DNA from: Acytostelium subglobosum LB1
Taxonomy: Eukaryota; Evosea; Eumycetozoa; Acytosteliales; Acytosteliaceae
Direction: 5' to 3'
NCBI RefSeq assembly: GCF_000787575.1
Contig: NW_012236530.1
Span: 936,734-1,000,733, forward strand
Length of the DNA stretch: 64,000 bases
In this document: positions 1 to 13,900 of the stretch, one piece after another
Numbering within the stretch: position 1 is the first letter of the stretch
How the letters are laid out: every line of letters starts with the position of its first letter
Translations under genes and position numbers: made by a program
Notes under the pieces: generated by a model
The model's database searches: none
Told to the model about the DNA's origin: nothing
What the model saw: the letters and a program-made list of their open reading frames with translations, nothing else

Positions 1-1089
1 TTCGCTCGCTCAATCACTCACCCACCATACAGTGTTAATCATATTTGTTGGACGGGTGATGGCAATGTGATAAGGCGTTGAACCCGTCCAGGCCCGACAC
101 AACTACCTTCGCTCTCTCACACACTTATCGATTCATACACACACACACACTTTCCCAACTGTTTGGACTCAAACACAAACACAAACACAAACACACAAAC
201 ACACACATTGCACTGACTTGCAAAGTGCCAGTCACATTGCAACGCCATCTCAGTCCTCCACTCCAGTGTTCTACTTCGTCTATCTCCCACCAAGCTTTAC
301 CCAACGCCCAATGATCACACCTTGATCGCACGTACCCAGTTTATTTGCTTTGGACGGGCACTGATCTAGAGCATCCTTGTTCTTGTTATTGTGCTCCATT
401 CATCAGTCACTTCGTCCTCCAGTCCATCATCATTATCATTAAGTCCATAATTCCAATCCATTCATCAGATGTTTGTTTCTTTCTTTGTTTGCCTGATTGA
501 CTGACTGATTGATTGATTGAATGATTGATTGCTTGGTCACATCATCGGCATCTATATCACCCATCGTCATCAACAATTATTATTATTATTATTAATATTA
601 TTTATTTATTAGATTCACACATCTACCCTGTATTATTATTATACCCATAACAAACAGACTCTTCTTCTTTCCCTCAACCAATCAACCAAACACACAACCA
701 ATCAAACACACACACACACAACTAACCAACTTTGATCAATCGAACCATTCATTCATTCATTCATTCATTACCACCCCAACAAGTGTGGAGCCACATCATC
801 AACCGCAGTCGACTGGCAAGCAACAACAAATACAGTAACAGGTGCCCCAATCAATAACCTCGACTGATCGAAAGAGGATATTCCAAGTAATAGTGTATAT
901 AGCGGTTTAGTACTAGTAGTAGTAGTAGTAGGGTTGTATTCCTATTGCCCTCTATCTATACACATAATACCATTATATAACTTTATTCTCAACATTACTT
1001 TTTATATATATATATCTTGTATTATAGTATCAATATATATAGCATTATAAGATAACAACAACAATAATAATAATAACAATAACAATAAC
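1..1089. other. AT-rich upstream region of the cyclin gene, no gene seen
   Basis: The stretch is dominated by simple repeats: CA/ACAC runs near 130-215 and 700-720, GATT repeats near 505-530, ATT repeats near 575-605, ATTC repeats near 750-770, and AT-rich TATA-like sequence near 1000-1050. Short open frames here are only repeat translations. It probably holds the promoter and 5' leader of the cyclin gene that starts at 1090. A TACCCATAA string at 642-650 resembles the dictyostelid DUSE box of small RNA genes, but no structured RNA is evident downstream. Confidence 0.6.
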
Positions 1090-1626
1090 ATGTATTCAAA
1101 GTCACAGTCAACATCACCAAGTCGTCAGCATCAAATGGATGACCCATTGCCAGCAGGTCTACCTTCATCTATATCAGCCCCCTCACTACTATCGATTCAA
1201 AAGTCAGACCAACCATTCAAGTCAACACCAACTAATAGTGGTCGAGAGTCAGCACATGTAAAGCATAGAAGTGGTGGTAGTGGCAGTGGTAGTGGCAGTG
1301 GTAGTGCAGGCAAGGCAAGGAAGAACATATATAATAACAGCAGCGGTAGCAGCAGTAATAACAATAGCAGCAGTAATAGCAATAGCAAGCATAATAATAA
1401 TAACAAGTCAGATTATAAGCAGTCTGGCTCATCATCATCATCATCATCTTGTATTTATAGTAACACTCAACAACAACAACAACAACAACCGAGATATAAT
1501 GTCAGTGGCAGTAATAGTAGCAGGCATCATTCATCTCGTAGGAATAATAGATCAAGTGTTGACAGCATAACTACTCTCTTGGATAAGTCGATATCGATAT
1601 CATCGGCAGAGACAGTACAACAGCAG

Positions 1627-1657
<31 letters not shown>

Positions 1658-2970
1658 CATCAGCATCAGCAACACCTGAACCACAACCACAACAATCGCA
1701 ATCACAACAAACAACTACAACAACATCATCGTCAACAACAACACCAACTATCAATGATGAACAAGCTGGTGGATCAACATCGTCATCAACTTCAATGGCG
1801 GCCGCATCATCTAGTGTGGCCGACGTTGCAAAGAAACAAACATCGACTATTGACTTTAATCCAATTGTAATGGATGAAGAGTCGCTCAACTCTTATGTTC
1901 CCCTGCTCCAAACCATTGCCTCGCAGATTGAGGAGCGTCTGGAACCGGTCGAGTCGATCGTCCTGGACGACACGGCCGACGCCTACGCAATCTTTGATGC
2001 CGATCAGCTGCCCACGATCTCAGTGTTCCAATACCTGCGTCGCATCCTCAAGTACACGACGTTCAAAGAAGAGATATTCATCATGTCTGTGATCTATCTC
2101 GACAGACTGAAGCGGTTGGTGCCGCCATTGCAACTGCACATTCTCAACATCCATCGTCTCATTCTCACCAGTGCTCTCCTTTCCTCCAAGTACCAGAATG
2201 AAAAGGTGCTGAGCAACGGATACTACGCCCAGGTTGGCGGCATTACCCATGATGAGATGAATGCACTGGAGCTCACACTTCTCGATCTCTTCCAATACAA
2301 CCTCTTCATTTCCAAAGAGGAGTACGACAGTTACCTAAACTCTGTTCAGCCAGCACTGGATCACCTGTCTCAGAGGCAGGCTATGGCCATTGCCAATGCA
2401 CAACAACAACAACAGACGACAACCACATCCACCACTACTTCACCTTCACCATCACCATCGCCACCTTCATCATCAGGTGGAAATGGGGGATGCCAGGAGT
2501 CATCGCCAATGCCATCACCTCCTCATCCCAATCCAAACAATGCATCATCGACTACACCTCCACAATCATCCAAGACACATAGCAACAATGATAGGGCTTT
2601 CCGACAAAAGTCCTACAGTAACAACAACAACAGCTTTGCCCAGACAATCCATCGAGCAAGGCCACTTCACAATGCCAACTATAACACTTATCCACAACCT
2701 CAACATATAAACAACCATCACCATCAACAACAACAACATCCAAACATATATTATAACAATAACAACAACTATATAGACAATAACAACAACAACAATTATA
2801 ACAATATTGTATATCAGCAACAACAACAATACTATCCAATGTACCATCAACGATCATCAGAAATGTACCATCCGCACGGCCAGCCTGTAACCGGACATGG
2901 TGGCGCTGCAGGATGGGTGTACTATCCAAACGCTCCGTACCCTGCGTACGACCCATCGTCCAGATACTAG
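1090..2970 (+). CDS. Pho80-like (P/U-type) cyclin with long low-complexity arms
   Basis: Single-exon gene for a 626-residue protein. Residues about 260-420 form a cyclin box of the Pho80/PREG/CycP type: the stretch ISVFQYLRRILKYTTFKEE, then IMSVIYLDRL, HRLILTSALLSSKYQNE and ALELTLLDLFQYNLFIS, is the usual pattern of that family. Such cyclins bind a Pho85/CDK5-like kinase and act in nutrient or stress signalling; the partner here is inferred. The N-terminal 250 residues are Ser, Asn, Gly and Gln runs (a poly-Gln at about residues 177-189), and the C-terminal 200 are Gln, Asn and Pro rich, typical dictyostelid insertions. The ATG follows an AT-rich, CAATAA-rich leader. An AATAAA signal lies about 70 bases after the stop. 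Confidence 0.85.
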
Positions 2971-3178
2971 AGTAGAGTGGACGATACCAAGACGAACGAC
3001 AACGACAACGATAAAGAAAACTACTACCATTACCTTTTTGCAATAAAGCAATGTGCAATCCCATGCAAGGATTGCTGTATTTATTGTAATTAAATACGAT
3101 TGATTGATTGATATTGGATTGAGTTAAAGTGGTAGAGATGCACAGCGCGCACCAGGAGGCTTCCTTGGCATCGGGCGC

Positions 3179-6100
3179 TCATGACTGGCTTCGTTTATTC
3201 TGGTACTCCTTGAGCGCTGCTCCATAATCAATCTCGGGCATTGCGCCGGTGGGCGCAGCATCCAGGTCGACATACTCGCGGATACCGCGAGGGTCGGCTG
3301 GTGCCACGGGCACATTGCGCATTGGGGCTGCCGCGGGGTAGGGACGGTATCGCACGCCGCCAGCACCCTGCATCACACCTGCGGGCTGTCCGCCTGGGTT
3401 GGCCACAACAACGTTGGGCATCTGATAGTTGCCGCGACGAATCTGGATGGGTACGGGGAGGGGCAGGCCGCGTGTCCTCAAGTTAGGGTTGGCAAACATG
3501 GGTGCGACGCCAGGATACACCTGTCCGCCCATTGCTGCCATGGTCTGGTTGGCCGCCATCATTGTGGGGATCATCTGTTGGAGTGCCATGTTGGGGTCCC
3601 ATGGTCCATTCCATCTTGGTCTTGGTGGCATTCCTGGCATCATTCCACGTTGATTCTGATATAGCAGTTGCTGTTGTGATGGCTGGGTCAATCTCCTTGG
3701 GTCGGAGAAGTAGTTTAAAAAGAATTGCTCAGCATTGCCCTGTTGTTGGATGATTGAATGATTGGAATGAGTGAGTGATTCGTTCGCTTGAGTCTCATCA
3801 ATTGAGGCGCCATGTAATTACCTTCTCCTCAGAGTCCTTCTTCAACTCCTCTGGGTGCTTGAGGTTAATGTGCTTCTTGACATACTCTGCACCCTTGAAG
3901 AGCTTGGCGCACAGAGAGCATCTATACTTCTCCTCTTCGATCTTGAAGGTGTTGATGTCAATAAACTCCTCGGCGCTCTTCTCGGCCGCCTGTTGGCAAG
4001 TGTATTGTTCGTGGTTGAGTATCTTGGTGATCTTTGCTTTAATGTTGTTGTCCAAGTTCGTAACCCATACTTGGTCTATGTTAATGTTAAAGGGTGATAG
4101 GGATGTCGTGTCAGTAAAGTACGCTGTTGTGAAGGACCATCCAATACATACCAGAGTCCGACACTTTGGAATCGATGTCCATCTGGTCGTTAGATTGATC
4201 ATTGTTGTTTTGTTCGTTGGCGTCGTCTTCTCCAACGGACATTGTCGATGCTGGTTTGGTTGATGTGGTAGTGGAGTCGTCGCTGCTGCTTGGCAGTCGT
4301 CTAAGATGGACGGAGCCACACTTCCTCTCGATCTCGTCCACGTCGTTGTACTCCTCCGAGCAATAGTAGCAAAACAAATGCACATGGCGTAGATAATGGA
4401 TCATCTTATCTAGTCGCTCGATCTCCTGTTTGGTTTGATAGTGTCAGTCATAGTTGGACAGTTGATTGATTGATTGATGATCAACAACACATACAGGGAG
4501 TGATTCGTATCGCTCATCAGACAATAGTGGGTTGTCCACTATCTCACGATCTTGATCCAAATGCTTGGCCATGTTGATGGCCTGTGCCAAGTCTATTGAT
4601 ATCCTCTGTTCGCTCGATGCAATCTTTGGCGATATCCTAAACTTCTTCTGTGTGTCCTGCACCTGCTTGTTGATTGTCAACAGCAAATCAAAGTCCCTCA
4701 TCTATATCCATTGATTGATAGAGTCAGTGATGGATGTTGATTGATCAAATTAACAAATGAACTAACTAACCTTTGTTCCATTCAACTCCTTCAGAGCCCT
4801 TAGGGAGTATTCGCTGGACTTGAAGGTTACCCATCCAAGTCGGTAGAACATCTTGTATTTCATGGGCTCGCTGAGCGTCAGCTTGACCACGACGTTGGGC
4901 TCCGACTCGGTGCCAACCTTGTTGAGCACCTCTAATAATTCCTCTTTTGTACATGTTGGTGAGATGGCCTTGATAAATAGTGTGGCGTTGTTCTTCTGCT
5001 GCTGTTGTTGTTGTTGTTGCTGCAGCTGATGTCCTGATGATGTGATATCTGTCTTGTCGTCGTGATGGTGATCGTCGTGATCGTGATCATGATCATCATG
5101 GTCATGTGTGTCCATTCCATCCACCATCTTCTCGCCATCCTTCAAACTCTCGTCCTTTAATGCCAGTGAGAAGTTATGATTCTCTAAATTGATTGATTGA
5201 TTGATTGAATGGAGTGAGTGAACATGCTCGCCTTTGTGATTGATAGAGTGAAATAACATACCATCAGCCAACATGGACTTAAAGGTTGGCAATCTAGATT
5301 GTGCAAAGGAGATCTTCTCCTTCTTCTTCCTGACGAGGTAGACTGGGTCGTACTTCTCGCGGAACCATTCCTCGGTCTGGTGGTCCTTGAAGAAGAGACG
5401 TGCCTGTCGCTTGGCAAACTCCACCTTGTACTCCTCGTACTTCTTGTCGGCATCAGTGGGCACGATCGAGTCGTCCTGGTAGTCCAGGAACTGCTTGTAT
5501 GTCTTAAACTGTCCGTCGAATATGTCGCCTCTCTTTGGTGGTCGTCTCGTCAGCTGTGCCGACTTTGACAAGTCGCGGCTGCTGTCGGTCATGTTGATGT
5601 GATTGTCCTCGCGGCCATTCCTCGGGGGTGGGATGCCTGGCATCGAGTTGGACATCTGTCTTCCATTGCTGCCGCCACCAGCAACACCACTGCTGCTGTT
5701 GTTGTTGTTATATTCGTTGCCCCTGTTGTCCATCCAGTCCTCCCTTCTCCTCCTGTTGTCATGTCTAAAGTCTCTGGGACTCTCGTCGCCACCACCACGT
5801 GGACCGCCACCACCGCCGCCCCTCTTGTCGGGGGAATGATCTCTCTTTCTTTCTCCGCCACGGCCGGGCGAGTGTCTCTCGTCTCGTCTATTGTCGCGAC
5901 CACGTCGTCTATAGTTGCCCCTGTAGTCTCGATCACTATCGCTGTCTGAGCTCTCTCTGCCTGGTCTCAGAGGTCTTCCAAACTCATCAAGTTGTTCCTC
6001 CTCCTCTGGTGCACCAGTAGTAGTCTGTTGTTGTTGTTGTTGTGTTGTATTGCTCTCTGTTGTTGTTGCAACTACACCATCACCACCCTGCTTGCTTCCA

Positions 6101-6180
6101 TTGCTACTGCTGCTGGTTGTGCTGCTATATCTTGGTCTATGATGCGAGTCATCATCATCATCTTCCCATCTTCTCTCCAT
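3179..6180 (-). CDS. srrt: ARS2/SERRATE homologue, RNA-processing zinc-finger protein
   Basis: Six exons (6180-5262, 5183-4771, 4701-4495, 4425-4152, 4075-3822, 3739-3179) give 875 residues in frame. ARS2 links the nuclear cap-binding complex to processing or decay of RNA and, in plants and animals, to microRNA maturation. Evidence: an Arg/Asp/Gly-rich N-terminus; the SERRATE/Ars2 N-terminal domain (FDGQFKTYKQFLDYQDD followed by ARLFFKDHQTEEWFREKYDP); an RRM-like segment; the CYYCSEEY helix region; a single C2H2 zinc finger (CSLCAKLFKGAEYVKKHI with KHPE after it); and a C-terminal YVDLDAAP motif like the ARS2 tail. The start chosen is MERRWEDDDDD; an upstream in-frame ATG would add a low-complexity leader. 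Dictyostelids have microRNA-like RNAs, so a role there is a fair inference. Confidence 0.9.
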
Positions 6181-6773
6181 TGTTTTTTGTTTGTTTGTTT
6201 GAGTTGTGTTTGATTGATTTGAGTATGTTAAAGTTGAGGTTGAAGTTGATTGATTGATCGTTCGTTCGTTGTTACAACTTCTTCTTATATTCAATTTGAC
6301 TATATTAATATATGGTATAATAATATATATTAAATATATATAAATAAATATAATGAAGGTGAACGTGAATGAGATGTTGCTTTGCCCGCCTTCACTTCAT
6401 TCAGTTGAATAATCAACAACATTCATTCAAGGTTGACAACCCCACACGCATCAAAACAACACCAACATCAACAACAAAACAAAAAATTAGATTTAAATAT
6501 TAAAATGAACTTCGTCATGTAGTGATGTGATCAATCCCAATCTTGCAATCTCAGTCAATGTCAACCAATCAATATTTAGTAATGAATGAATGTTTCAGAG
6601 TAGGAGGAGGAAGGTATAACACATTTATTGAGGAAGTATAGGGGAGTATTCCTAAATATAACTGTGTTCCAAACGATAAAATATCATTATGTCTGTGTTG
6701 TAATGTAATGAATGATTGAGTGAGTGAGTGAGTAAGAGAGTCCCAAAGTCTTTGCTGATCGATAGATCATCAA
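6181..6773. other. Intergenic: ARS2 promoter and Rad6 3' end
   Basis: Very AT-rich sequence between the ARS2 start and the Rad6 stop, both on the minus strand. It holds TA-rich tracts near 6300-6350 suited to a promoter, and GAGT repeats near 6718-6735. No gene is supported. A possible but unneeded splice acceptor for a tiny Rad6 last exon lies at 6693. Confidence 0.5.
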
Positions 6774-7321
6774 TCAATCACTTACCCAACTTTGCTCTAC
6801 AATCTCCTTGACCTTGCGATTATATTCTCTCTTATTCTCCCTGAACAACCTTGCCGACTCTGAGTTGGCAGGTGAGTTGGGGTTTGGATCGCATAACAGA
6901 GACTGAATTGAAGTTAAAATGGCGGCGATATCATAGATTGGACTCCATTGGTTCTGCAAAATATCGAGACAGATTGCACCGTCTGTGTATACGTTTGGAT
7001 GGAACATCTTTGACAAGAATCTGACCTGAGGTGGATCGTTTGGATACTCCTCAGAGAACTGTAATGATAGCTTAAACGTACCTCCTTCCCACGGTGTGTC
7101 CTCTGGTCTGTTGATTGTTGATTGTGGTTAGTATAAGTGACAATGAATGAATGACAATGACACTCAGTGTCATCAATTGAAGTTGACTAGACATACCCAA
7201 AGATGACTGCTTGCCATTGTAATATATTGTTCTCCATTGGTGCTCCACTGATACCTGCGGGTGGATCATTCTGGAGTCTCTTAAAGTCTCTCATCAATCT
7301 TCTTCTTGCTGGAGTCGACAT
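6774..7321 (-). CDS. rad6: Ubiquitin-conjugating enzyme E2, Rad6/UBE2A-B type
   Basis: Two exons (7321-7197 and 7107-6774) give 152 residues, the same length as human UBE2B. The N-terminus [17 protein letters not shown] is the Rad6 signature and the active-site Cys lies in [17 protein letters not shown]. The HPN motif before it and the [19 protein letters not shown] segment are complete. Rad6 works with Rad18- and Bre1-type ligases on PCNA and histone H2B in DNA damage tolerance and chromatin. The last codons VSD read through a GTAAGT that could be a donor (an alternative end at 6687 would give EQSWT), but the unspliced form already has the family length, so I keep it. It is divergent from MDN1 with about 640 bp between the starts. 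Confidence 0.95.
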
Positions 7322-7958
7322 TATTGATTTGTTTGTTTGTTTGTTTGTTTGATAGTTACAAAGGGGTATATATATATATGTTATATAAAGGTATATAAAT
7401 AATTGTTTGTTTGTTTGTTTGTTCGTTCGATATCTATAATGTGACTGTATTCTATTGTTGTTGTTGTTGTTGTTGTTGTTGTGTTGTTGAACAAATAACA
7501 AGTTATTAGTAAGTTATAAGACTTTGAGGTTAATGTGTTTAAGAGCAGTTGGTATTTACAAGTTTTAACTTGATTCTGTTGTTTGTTCTTCTAGAAGTTC
7601 GAGAGAGATAATACTGTTGTTTAAAAGGCAGGTAATATATATATATGTGTGTATGTGTATGTGTATTAAGGTAGTTGGTCAAAATAAAGAAAGTACTTGA
7701 AGTCAACACAACCCTCAATTCTACCTTCACTTGTCTTCCTGTTAATAAAAATAAATAAAAATGAGATGCAAGGGGGGAGTATTCTCTCTCAATGCTCAAA
7801 ACAAAGAGGAAGTTCGCCTAAGACTCATTAAAATGGTTCAATTTCTCACTCGTTCGTCTGTTTCTCAAAGATCGAAAGACGACAACATTTTTTGTTTTAT
7901 TATCTTCAGTACCTATCTTTATTATTACATTCATATTAATACATATATCTATGTTATA
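7322..7958. other. Divergent promoter region between Rad6 and MDN1
   Basis: Holds TTTG repeats (about 7330-7350 and 7404-7420), a GTT repeat (7453-7485), alternating TA tracts near 7366-7390 and 7633-7650, and poly-A/T runs. The plus-strand frame entering MDN1 is open from about 7761, but the region to 7958 is low-quality AT-rich translation and is read here as leader. No other gene is seen. Confidence 0.5.
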
Positions 7959-10900
7959 ATGGACAAACAACAACAACAACAACAACAACCTATATTATTA
8001 TCATTCAAGTTCAATGTCCATGCGGCATTGATCACACTGCGGAAGTTTATCGAAACAACTCAGACTCAGACTCAATGTTATGCACCTTTGAACAAGTTGT
8101 TTCAGAAGAGTAGTGAGTCATTTACTGATGCCGATAGATTGTTTGCATTGGATCAGCTGGCATCAATAATGATGACCGTTCCATCACAGACCATGACAAT
8201 CGCTCACCTCTTCCGACCACTTCTCATTGATCTCGTACCAAGATATCTGATGAAATATACCTACTCACTGTCAACCATTGAGCCGTTGACATATATACTA
8301 TCCATGATATTACCAATCGCGCCTCAACTACTTGGGTATGTTGAATTTCTTGAGATGCCATATGACAGCTGATCACGTGATCAGTTGTCACGTGATCGAT
8401 CGAGTCACATGATCACAAACAAAATCCAACTAACATCATTCCGTTCCAATTCCCTACCCTTACCCTCGCCCTTGCCCTCGCACCATAACAGAATAACTAT
8501 TCAGTTCTATTCAAGTCAACCTTCGATATTTGAACGACTGTCATTCGTACAGGATATGGCGGAGGAGAATGAGGATAAGTGGATACAACTGGTACAGACA
8601 GGTTATCGCCTGCTGTGCTTCAATCAGAAGGTGTTCAGCTCGTTATGGAACTGGGCACCATTCTTTTCACTCGTGGAGTTGGGCAGTGGCCGCATCCGAT
8701 GGTATGTCATCCAGGCCATGTCCATGGTGCTCCGCCTGCCCGACAAGAACGTCCAAGCTCTCAAGCCATACTACCAACAATATCAACATGAGATAATGTA
8801 TGTATTATTGACCATGATCCCGCTGGAGATCACATTCTAACTCAGTCCATGCGCGCCACACATAGGGAACACGAGAAGGAGATACTGGACTTTGAGAGAT
8901 CATTGCTTTTCTTGAATAGCAACAGTGATCTGTGCATTGTTGACGTGAACCAGGGTAGTGGTGTCGACTCCACTACCACCTCTTACTCAAAGTGTTTGGT
9001 ACAGAGTGACGACTTGACTCCATCCATCGTGGACGTGTGTGGAGTACTACTATTCAAGAAGTTTGCCAATGTTGGCGCAGTCATCAATCAATCAGCAACA
9101 TCATCAACATTAACATCAACAAACAAGTCATTATCACAACAACAACAACAACATCACTTGGTTTATACAGAGACAGTATGTAGGAATCTGCGCAGTTTGG
9201 CAATTTCCGTCGGACTGGGCAGACCGATACTCATGGAGGGTGTCACTGGTGCCGGTAAGACGACACTAGTTAATGAGCTGGCGGCCCTCACCGACAACCA
9301 CAACATCATCAAGATACATTTGGGCGACCAGACCGACTCCAAGGTGCTGCTGGGCACCTACGTCACGTCGGACGTGCCGGGCGAGTTCAAGTGGCAGCCT
9401 GGTGCACTCACACAGGCCGTCAGCCAGGGTCGCTGGATCCTGATCGAGGATATAGACCTTGCGCCCATGGACGTTCTCTCGGTGCTGATCACACTGCTCG
9501 AGAGCCGCACACTATTCATTCCCTCACGTGGTGAGTCCATCGAGGCGGCCAACGGCTTCCAGTTGTTCGCCACCCAGACTCTGTTTGCGGGCCACTCTCG
9601 CGAGCAACACAGCAACATCCTCAGCCATCTTTGGACTCGCGTCGTTATCGAGGCGCTTACACCAGCAGAGATGCATCAGGTTCTCCAAACCCTCTTTCCA
9701 CATCTCAAGCCCATCATTGCCAAGTTCATCGACACCTTTAACCTCTTGCTCAAAGTTGTCAACGGCCAATCGATTAGCAGCATTGTTAACACAACCCCCA
9801 GCCTTAACAACAACAACAATAACAACAACACATCTGGTGGCGACGTGTCCATGGTCGACGTGTCCAATGTAGGCAGCGCCGACAAATTCCAGATATCGAC
9901 CAGCAGGTTCATCTCAACTCGTGACCTGCTCAAGTGGCTCAAGCGATCCAACCAGCGTCTGATGAGCACCAAGCTCAACAACGTCACGTCCACCGTGCAG
10001 GAGGTGATCTTTGTCGAGGCACTCGATTGTTTCTGCTCCATGGTGCCCAAGAAGGCCCTGCGTCTGCGTCTGATGGAGGTAATTGGCCGCTGCTGGGACA
10101 TCAACACCGAGCGCGTACAATACTACAATGAACTGTACAAGCCAACCATCCAGATCACACCCGACTCGCTAACCGTTGGCAGGAGTGTTCTGGCCACGAT
10201 GAGCGAGCAATCAGACTCGGTGAAGTTGGGCGGCTCGACCAAGAAGTCCCGTGTCTCTGCCAGCGCGTCCACCACACAGCACTCGGCCACCTCGGCCACC
10301 TTTGCACACACAATCAACAGTCTTCGTCTGATCGAGAAGATCTCCATCTCTATTCAGTTCAACGAGCCCATCCTCCTCGTCGGTGAGACCGGCACAGGCA
10401 AGACATCGGTCGTCCAGTACATCGCCGACCAGCTTAATCAGAAGTTGGTGGTGCTCAATCTCAACCAGCAGAGCGACAGCTCCGACCTGATCGGTGGCTT
10501 CAAGCCAGTCGAGATGCGTCTGTTGTGCGCGCCACTCAAGCAGCGCTTCGAGAACATGTTCAAGAAAGCCTTCTCCGAGTCGACAAACAGCGCATTCCTC
10601 GAGAAGATCCAGACCAGCTTTGCCAATCGCAGCTGGAAGACGTTCATCTCGCTGCTCAGCAAGGCTGTCAAGACGGTGGAGAAGCAGCTGAACAAGGATA
10701 GTGGTGGCAAGGGTGCCGCCGCGGCTGGCCAGGGCAAGAAGTCCCTGCGTCCAGAGGAACGCGAGAGATGGAAGCAGTTTGCCGCCGAGGTGGCCAAACT
10801 CAGCACACAGTTTGAGCGATCAAAGAGCAGCTTTGCATTCTCGTTCGTCGAGGGATCACTCGTCGACGCCATTCGCAAGGGCCACTGGGTGCTACTGGAC

Positions 10901-13900
10901 GAGATCAACTTGGCCACGTCCGAGACACTGGAGAGCCTCAGCGGTCTGTTTGACGGCGGCTCGCTCACTCTCACTGAGAAGGGTGAGGTCGAGCCAGTGC
11001 CACGCCATCCCAACTTCAAGGTGTTCGCCTGTATGAACCCGCCCACCGACATTGGCAAGAAGGACCTGCCCCCAGGCACCCGCAACCGTTTCACAGAGTT
11101 CTACGTAGACGACCTGGACAACCGTGCCGACCTGTGTCTCGTCGTCAAGACCATCCTGCACGAGCTGACGGTCCACCCACCAGTCGATGAGATTGTGGAC
11201 TTTTACCTGACAGCCAAGAAGGAGGCGTTGGTACGTCTGTTGGACGGTGCCAATCAGAAGCCACACTTCTCTCTACGTACACTATCACGTGCACTCAACT
11301 ACACCAAGCATGTTGCGCCATCCTTTGGATTCAACCGTGCACTCTACGAAGGTATCAACATGAGTTTCCTCACACAGATTAACCGAATGTCCTATCCAAT
11401 TATGGAGCAGATCATCCAGCAATACATTCGCAGAGGGTAAGTCCACTACATCAATCACTCACACTTCCAAACACTCACTCACTCAATCAATCATTCCAAT
11501 CAATCAATCAGTGATGCCAAGGTGTATAAACAGCCTTTGCAGAGACCATCTGAGAAGCATATTCAGATTGAGCAGTTCTGGGTACAGACTGGTGATTTGG
11601 AGCCGATTGTTCCAGCGCACTACATTCTCACACCATCGATCAAGACCAATCTGAACAACTTGGCAAGAATCCTCGTCAGCAGGAAGCATCCAATCCTTCT
11701 CCAAGGACCAACTTCAAGTGGAAAGGTATGAATGAAACACTCCTCCTCACATCCTGGAATCATTCCATACTTACTCAATCAATCAAACATAATAATAGAC
11801 AAGTATGGTAGAATATTTGGCAATTAGGACTGGACACAGGTTTATCAGAATCAACAATCACGAACATACTGATCTTCAAGAGTACCTTGGACAGTATATC
11901 TCGGACGACAAGGGAAAGCTTGTGTTCCAGGAGGGTATATTGGTGGAGGCAGTGCGCAAGGGATACTGGGTCGTGTTGGACGAGCTCAATCTCGCCCCAT
12001 CAGAAGTGCTCGAAGCACTCAATCGTCTACTTGATGATAACCGTGAGTTGTACATTCCAGAGACCCAAGAGATTGTCAAGCCACATCCAAGCTTCATGTT
12101 GTTCGCCACACAGAACCCACCCGGCCTGTACGGTGGACGTAAGGTGCTATCACGTGCCTTCCGCAATCGTTTCTTGGAGCTGCACGTCGACGACATCCCC
12201 GAGAATGAGCTCGAGGAGATTCTGTCCAAGCGTTGCCGTCTCCCACCCAGCTACTGCAAGAAGCTGGTGGCCATCATGAGAGAGCTGCAGCTCAATCGTC
12301 AGGGCGCCAGCCAGGTGTTTGCCGGCAAGCATGGCTACATCACATTCCGTGACCTGTTCAGATGGGCAGAGCGTAACCCCTCGTCCTACGATGAGTTGGG
12401 CGTTGCCGGCTACATGTTGCTGGCCGAGCGTCTGCGCAAGGAAGAGGAGAAGGCTGTGATCAAGACCGTGATCGAGAAGCATCTCAAAATCAAGATGGAC
12501 ATGGACAAGATCTACGACTGCGCAGCCACTCCAGAGTTTACACGCATGCTCGAGATCCTGTCAAAGGATCTGCCAGCCAGCGTCGGCTATCTCGAGAAGA
12601 TTGTGTGGACTGGCGCTATGAAGCGTCTGTTCACTCTGGTTGGGCACTGTCTGCGCTTCAAGGAGCCCATCCTACTTGTGGGTGAGACAGGTTGCAGCAA
12701 GACCACAATATGCCAGCTCTACTCCCTGCTCACAGAACAACACCTGCACATACTGAACTGTCATCAGCACACTGAGACTGCTGACTTCCTCGGAGGCCTC
12801 CGTCCAGTTCGTGGACGCGACCAACTTTTGTTGCGCTTCAACCAGGCAGTCGACCAGCTGGTCCAGGCAACTGGACTGACCCTCGACACGACGATGCAGC
12901 CTTCCGACCAGGTCAAGGCCATCGCCGCGGCCACCCCCGCCGACTCCCCTCACGCAGCCCTAGCTCAAGCAGTCGAGTCCGCATTCAATCAATATCAGAC
13001 ATTGTTCATGTGGGTGGATGGCCCATTGGTCGAGGCCATGAAGGATGGCCACTACTTCCTAATCGACGAGATCTCCCTGGCCGAGGATGCCGTGCTCGAG
13101 CGTCTCAACTCAGTCCTCGAGCCTTCGAGACTCCTTGTCCTAGCCGAGAAGGGTGGACTCGAGATCGAGGAGCATCGCGGCCACGATCAGTTCAGGATCA
13201 TGGCCACTATGAACCCCGGAGGCGACTTTGGCAAGAAGGAGCTCTCACCCGCCATGCGCAACCGTTTCACGGAGATCTGGGTGCCAGCAATCACATCGCA
13301 GCAAGACCTGTTGCAGATCATCAACGAGCGATTTGCCGCACCAGAGTTGCAAGCATACTCTGCTCATATGCTGGCCTTCATCGATTATCTTGGCCAAGTT
13401 CAGCGCAACAAGCGAACGATCAGTTTGCGTGACATCCTTTCGTGGGTATCGTTCATGAATCTGGCTCGCGAGAAGCGTCTGCTCAGCCCCGCCCAAGCCT
13501 ACATACACGGCGCCTGCCTCGTCCTGCTGGACGGCTTTGGCATGGGTGCAAACTCCACATCCGAGGCGGATGGCGTGCGTCTGCGCCAGCTCTGTCTCGT
13601 CAAGCTGATCGATCAGATTGAGGACGAGCAACAACGCGAGGACCTGCGCCAGTACTTTGCGCTCGAGTCCAAGCAACCAACAAGTGGCGGCGTGCCAAGC
13701 TTCATCCACGCTGACAGGTTTGGAATGGAGCCATTCTTCATCCCAATCAGACCAGACCGCGCCACCAAGATCCAGTTCTCTCTGACCGCCCCTACAACAT
13801 CTCGCAATGCCACCCGTGTGCTCCGTGGCATGCAGTTGCCTCGCGCCATCCTCATCGAAGGTTCGCCAGGTGTTGGCAAGACCTCGCTGATCACAGCCAT

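Noticed and set aside
78-331. Short frames at the left end
   Set aside because: Translations of CA repeats, no family pattern, no neighbour support.
642-650. TACCCATAA as a promoter of a small RNA gene
   Set aside because: Nothing structured lies 50-70 bases downstream; CA repeats instead.
1271-1889. Several overlapping frames on both strands in the cyclin N-terminus
   Set aside because: Simple AGC/CAA/AAT repeats give open frames in all phases; only the cyclin frame has a domain.
3775-4263. 162-codon plus-strand frame
   Set aside because: Antisense to the spliced ARS2 exons, whose zinc finger and family motifs are clear.
6687-6692. Tiny last exon for Rad6 (EQSWT end)
   Set aside because: A GTAAGT donor and CACAG acceptor exist, but the unspliced protein already has the 152-residue family length.
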